The notes under the pieces were generated by a model. That model was not told the DNA's origin and made no database searches. It saw only the letters and a program-made list of their open reading frames with translations. From assembly GCA_937952285.1 (NCBI GenBank), contig CALFZE010000060.1, positions 1 to 42,261 of the forward strand: 42,261 nucleotides of DNA, in the 5' to 3' direction. The DNA is from UBA2428 sp002343545. Its GTDB lineage: Bacteria; Bdellovibrionota; UBA2428. The position numbers were made by a program, and so were the translations under genes. How positions within the stretch are numbered: the first letter of the stretch is position 1; every line of letters begins with the position of its first letter. Positions 40,301 to 42,261 of this stretch are shown one piece after another.

Positions 40301-42261
40301 ACTCGTCGAACAAGATCGCCTTCATGACGCAGAATCACAACACGGTCGCGTCCTCGACGACCCTCTCGATGGGCCAGTGGTATCACATCGCCGTGACCGG
40401 CGACGGCGCGACGGTGAGACTCTTCGTAAACGGAACGCTCGAAGATTCCATTGCCTCGACGGACGCGAACGCCACAAACCCCGGTTGGGCGCTCCGCATC
40501 GGCGGTCTGGCGAACTACTATGCTGCCGACCTCGGATGGGTCGGCTATATCGACGACTTCCGCATCACGAAGGGCGTCGCGCGCCATACCGCGAACTTCG
40601 CCGCGCCGACCTCGGCGTATCCGACCGGTCCGAGCGGGTCGGTCCAATACCACTACGACAACACCGCGCCCACCTGGGCCGATTCGCTCTCGCTCGCCGC
40701 CGCGTCGTCGACCTCGACGACGGCCGCGCCCGAGGCGAACTTCGCCGCGAACGCGATGGACGGCGCGAACGGCTCGGGCATCGCGACCGTGGGATACGAA
40801 TACGCCGTCGGCACCGGCATGGCCGACGGCGCCCTCGTCGACGTCAAGGCCTGGACGCCCGTCGCCGAAGGTCCCTTCACGGCGAGCGGACTCACGCTCA
40901 CGCCCGGCATGACCTACTACGTGCACCTGCGCGCGATCGACAACGTCGGGCTGAAATCCGCGATCGGCAGCGAGGCCTGGGTCGTCGTCGCGGCGCCTTC
41001 GATTTCTTACGCCGGTGCATTGGGCACCTCGGGCCTCTGGGGCCAAATGATGATCGTTTCGCCCACGAGCTTCTCAACCGGCGGAGTCCCCATCAAGGAA
41101 TGCACGAGCTCGCCCACGCTACCGAGCGGGCTTTCGCTGAATGGCACGACCTGCGTCATCTCGGGCACGCCCGACGCGCTCGCGGCCTCGGGGAGCTACA
41201 CGATCACGGTCAAAAACGATTACGATCTGACGGCTTCGGCCTCGGTCACGCTCGCCGTCGCGGCGAACGTCCCGCGGGTCAGCTTCACGGGGGCGAGCGG
41301 CACGAGCGGTGCGGTCGGTTCCCCGATGAGCATCAACCCGACGGCGCTCGAGCCGCGCGGCGCGAGCATCACGGCCTGCACGTCGACGCCGGCGCTGCCC
41401 GCGGGCCTCAGCCCGGACCCCACGACTTGCGCCATCACGGGCACGCCGACCGCGCTCGCGAGCGGCAACTACGTCATCCGCGCGACGAACTCCGTCGGCC
41501 AATCCGCGAGCACGAGCGAAGCGACCATCGCGATCTCGATCGTGGCGGGTCCGCCCGCGCTGTCTTACGCGAGCTCGAACGGCAACGGCGACACGGGCAG
41601 CGCGATGAGCGTTTCGCCCTCGACCTTCGCGACGAACGGCGCGGCGACGACCTGCGCGGCGCAGACCGCGCTGCCCGCCGGCCTCAGCGTCAACAACAGC
41701 TGCATCATCTCCGGCACGCCGACGGCCGGCGTCACGAACGGCAGCTACACGATTCGCGCCACGAACTCGGCCGGCAGCACGGACGCGACCGTCGTGCTGA
41801 ACATCTGCGCGCCGACGACGATCTCGGCGACGACCACGCTCACGAACGGCTACGCCGCGTGTAACCTCATCGTGACGGGCGCTTCGACGACCGTCACCGT
41901 CCCGTCGGCGAACGACATCGACGTCGCGAAACTCACGATCCAATCGAGCGGCACCGTCGTGCTGGACCGCAACGAGACCTTCCAGAACGTCGTCGTGACG
42001 TCGGGCACCCTGACCGCGACGGGCTACGCGAACACCTACTCCGGCGGCACCTGGTCGACGACGCCCGACGCCGGCAACGGCAAACTCAAGTTCACCGTCA
42101 CCGACACCCTGAGCGTCGGCGCGACCGGCATCGTGCACATGGACGCGAAGGGCTACCTGGGCGGGCAGTACGCGAGCGCGCCGGGGCGCGGCGGCTGGTA
42201 CGGATCGCCGCCCGTCGCGGCGGCCGGCAACGGCGGCACGCCCGGCGGCGCGGGCACCGCC
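34306..42261 (+). CDS. Giant repeat lipoprotein (Ig-like repeats, LamG, putative-Ig domains), 3' partial
   Basis: The frame is open for 2,652 codons and runs off the window. I start it at TTG 34306, preceded by GGGGG; ATG 34237 in the same frame is an alternative but would bury the signal sequence. The signal ends in the lipobox VAGC. About 14 Ig-like units of ~100 residues follow (to about 39060), each with WxxSxSxDLASQSIQFYADASC, a YTYKVTSIDAAGN-type strand and a second Cys, probably a disulphide per unit. Three related domains come next. A LamG-like domain (about 39990-40640; AYFDGDGDFVEIP, FTVETWIRP, YIDDFRITKGVAR) precedes three putative-Ig domains (LPSGLSLNGTTCVISGTP type) and a Gly-rich C-terminal part. 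An adhesin-like surface role is inferred. Confidence 0.9.
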   Translation, partial: MKRRLTPKARAWKGWFPLARAWLLGAGVAGCSLLPFNLPKVPGVSDPNAGSNPKALREINDELELRLASPNKSPSNERRPTIEVLAKGFVNGIEVQIFADELCATAPLGTHRVENGVEAGATDAPNESVVPYPVALDELNEGRYRVYARAQFRNPTGFVVKSACSVKFVDYVVDTTPPAAATTNVWREGSHSNQSTLGAEWVPSADADVESQSLLVYPDATCAASTPVPTSVASKTAGDQDISVGADGAYSFRVRTLDEAGNESLSACSASILVDFQPPTPATPLAWEESDPHAGTTITASWTPSTSSDLAAQSAQFYSGAGCNAVFGAPVGLASASTNSHAISGVNGQSYSYRIVSMDASGNASTSSCSPAIRVDTSAPNAATTLAWNGDASPKNSTSLTASWTKSNSSDLASQSIQFYAGATCATASGTAIALTHTATTRAFTGTNGSTYSFRVTSTDFAGNGTVSACSSAMTIDTTGPNAATALAWNGDASPKKSTSLTASWTKSNSSDLASQNFQLYANASCTTSVGSPTALAASAETHSLTGTNGGLYYYAIHSIDAAGNSTASGCSPLMAVDTTAPNAAHTLAWNGDASPKNSTSLTASWTKSNSSDLASQSIQFYADATCSTASGAAVALASSATTRVFTGTDGTTYTYKVTSLDDAGNSTESACSPSMRVDTTAPNAATTIGWVEASPTGDLNVTASWTPSTSGDLASQSIQFYADATCSTASGGALSRSAAASSEALAGTAGTIFSYRVTSIDTAGNSSASACSSPMEFDSGPPVNATTLAWGETSPHDATNVTATWTPSASSDLASQSIQFYADATCSAASGAAIALSDSAATQSFSGADGGVYAYTITSIDTANNTSTSSCSASMRIDTTPPLAATAIAWSETSPHNATGVTASWTLSASGDLASQSIQFYADASCSATSGSAISLTNAVATRAFTGVNGSTYTYKVTSIDAAGNSTASPCSSSMLIDTSAPLAATSLAWSETSPHDATNVTASWTPSLSTDLASQSIQFYADASCSATSGSAISLSGVAATRAFTGVNGSTYTYKVTSTDAAGNSTASPCSAPMLIDTSAPLAATGLAWSETSPHDATGVTAAWTPSSSLDLASQSIQFYADASCSATSGSAISLASSATTRAFTGADGGAYTYKVTSIDAAGNSTESSCSSAMRIDTTAPNAATVIAWSETSPHDATSVTATWTPSSSLDLASQSIQFYADGTCGTTSGLPLPLTSALSSQSFTGTDGGTYSFRVTSIDTADNSTASSCSGAMLIDTSAPLAATSLAWTETSPFSGTTVHAAWTKSSSGDLSAQAIQFYSDASCTATTGAAIALGASDQSYAFTGSSGSTYTYKVASKDAAGHSTDSGCSSAMHLDTDGPDAALSLGWTQASPHNSTSVTASWTRSTASDLASQSIQFYADASCSATSGSAISLASSANTRAFTGSNGSTSTYKVTSTDTAGNSTVSSCSSSMLIDTTAPNAATVLAWNGDTSPKNSTSLTASWTKSSSGDLSAQRIQFYSDASCSTSSGAAIDLDANATTRAFTGADGGTYAFRVTSFDAATNSSVSACSSAMRVDTSPPPTPVLAMASGYDNPSSQTTPSFAVTLTGSVNFTDGDVVTLHEAGDATCSGSQRATASISGGATASSTLTTNSALSTHAVYNYRAKVTDAAGNSSCSSALAYTFRPLAPTTLARHSPTTLYGNNPKPTIRVSGGGTLNGRLVRLYGDDACSQQIAEGTAGAGDSADLTPPTNLAPGPYTFYASVRSGSIWSACSTGTVAYILDTTPPATPLITLSSPASSPNTVAKPAFRVALDGGGSFESADRITLHRVDGCGDTAVGVTEATTGYSATHAIFTLASNLSEGRHDFWAKVQDEAGNFACSVPLPGGDNHLGSVKLLLALDGADGSTTFTDAVGGKSPTANGDARIRTAQSRFGGASAYFDGDGDFVEIPHSADFDLSSTFTVETWIRPETGATDRYVAGNRTAGYNWVGWAMWLNSSNKIAFMTQNHNTVASSTTLSMGQWYHIAVTGDGATVRLFVNGTLEDSIASTDANATNPGWALRIGGLANYYAADLGWVGYIDDFRITKGVARHTANFAAPTSAYPTGPSGSVQYHYDNTAPTWADSLSLAAASSTSTTAAPEANFAANAMDGANGSGIATVGYEYAVGTGMADGALVDVKAWTPVAEGPFTASGLTLTPGMTYYVHLRAIDNVGLKSAIGSEAWVVVAAPSISYAGALGTSGLWGQMMIVSPTSFSTGGVPIKECTSSPTLPSGLSLNGTTCVISGTPDALAASGSYTITVKNDYDLTASASVTLAVAANVPRVSFTGASGTSGAVGSPMSINPTALEPRGASITACTSTPALPAGLSPDPTTCAITGTPTALASGNYVIRATNSVGQSASTSEATIAISIVAGPPALSYASSNGNGDTGSAMSVSPSTFATNGAATTCAAQTALPAGLSVNNSCIISGTPTAGVTNGSYTIRATNSAGSTDATVVLNICAPTTISATTTLTNGYAACNLIVTGASTTVTVPSANDIDVAKLTIQSSGTVVLDRNETFQNVVVTSGTLTATGYANTYSGGTWSTTPDAGNGKLKFTVTDTLSVGATGIVHMDAKGYLGGQYASAPGRGGWYGSPPVAAAGNGGTPGGAGTA
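34840..39060 (+). repeat. About 14 in-frame 300-bp repeats
   Basis: The word TCCAGTTCTACGCCGACGC recurs at 36161, 36461, 36761, 37061, 37361, 37661 and similar ones at 35555, 37961, 38261, 38561 and 38864, so the period is almost exactly 300 bp. Units at 36950-37850 are nearly identical in DNA (for example 37061-37200 against 37361-37500), while the first and last units are more diverged. This pattern points to recent duplication or gene conversion in the middle. Confidence 0.95.

Overview
The window is high-GC bacterial DNA (roughly two thirds G+C by eye), except for the first ~1.1 kb, which is clearly more AT-rich. Several traits fit a Gram-negative bacterium of the Bdellovibrionota/'Deltaproteobacteria' type: many signal peptides and lipoboxes, Kelch and putative-Ig lipoproteins, a homodimeric AceE-type pyruvate dehydrogenase E1, QueH, and a full valine catabolic gene set. 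The phylum is an inference from gene content; there is no rRNA gene to settle it.

Layout. (1) 1-1117: a low-GC segment with a membrane-anchored orphan protein and a four-helix-bundle (S23-type) protein. It ends at the 3' end of a tRNA-Glu(TTC) gene and looks like the edge of an acquired island. (2) 1348-5437: a secreted amidoligase-like protein and a 950-residue AceE-type E1. (3) 5450-13856, all minus strand: rplU-rpmA with its own terminator, then obgE-nadD, then two M16 peptidase-family proteins (one active-site intact, one not), a Cys-rich exported protein and a GDSL/SGNH hydrolase. A ~120-bp inverted-repeat element with a possible target duplication lies between nadD and the M16 pair. A small putative zinc-binding protein sits upstream of rplU. 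(4) 14038-16547: two adjacent paralogous exported proteins built from a repeated 'VDQRSN...YGS' domain, each followed by a strong terminator with the same loop. (5) 16740-28191: mmsB, a 3-hydroxyisobutyryl-CoA hydrolase, an enoyl-CoA hydratase, an acyl-CoA dehydrogenase and mmsA. Together they make a continuous route from isobutyryl-CoA to propionyl-CoA. They are interrupted by plus-strand genes for an exported HELGH metalloprotease-like protein, a lipoprotein resembling the C-terminal half of NIS siderophore synthetases, and a Kelch/Ig lipoprotein. (6) 28270-31647: a membrane histidine kinase, a divergent stand-alone receiver, and a QueH with a long N-terminal extension. (7) 31679-34006: a 775-residue exported protein of unknown function. 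(8) 34306 to the end: an open reading frame of at least 2,652 codons for a giant lipoprotein with about 14 Ig-like repeats (300-bp period), a LamG-like domain, three putative-Ig domains and a Gly-rich tail that runs off the window.

The housekeeping genes (translation, NAD, pyruvate, valine, queuosine) are conventional. The unusual content is the large extracytoplasmic set: two ligase-like folds carrying export signals, the paired repeat proteins, the giant adhesin-like lipoprotein, and the small repeat elements at gene borders.
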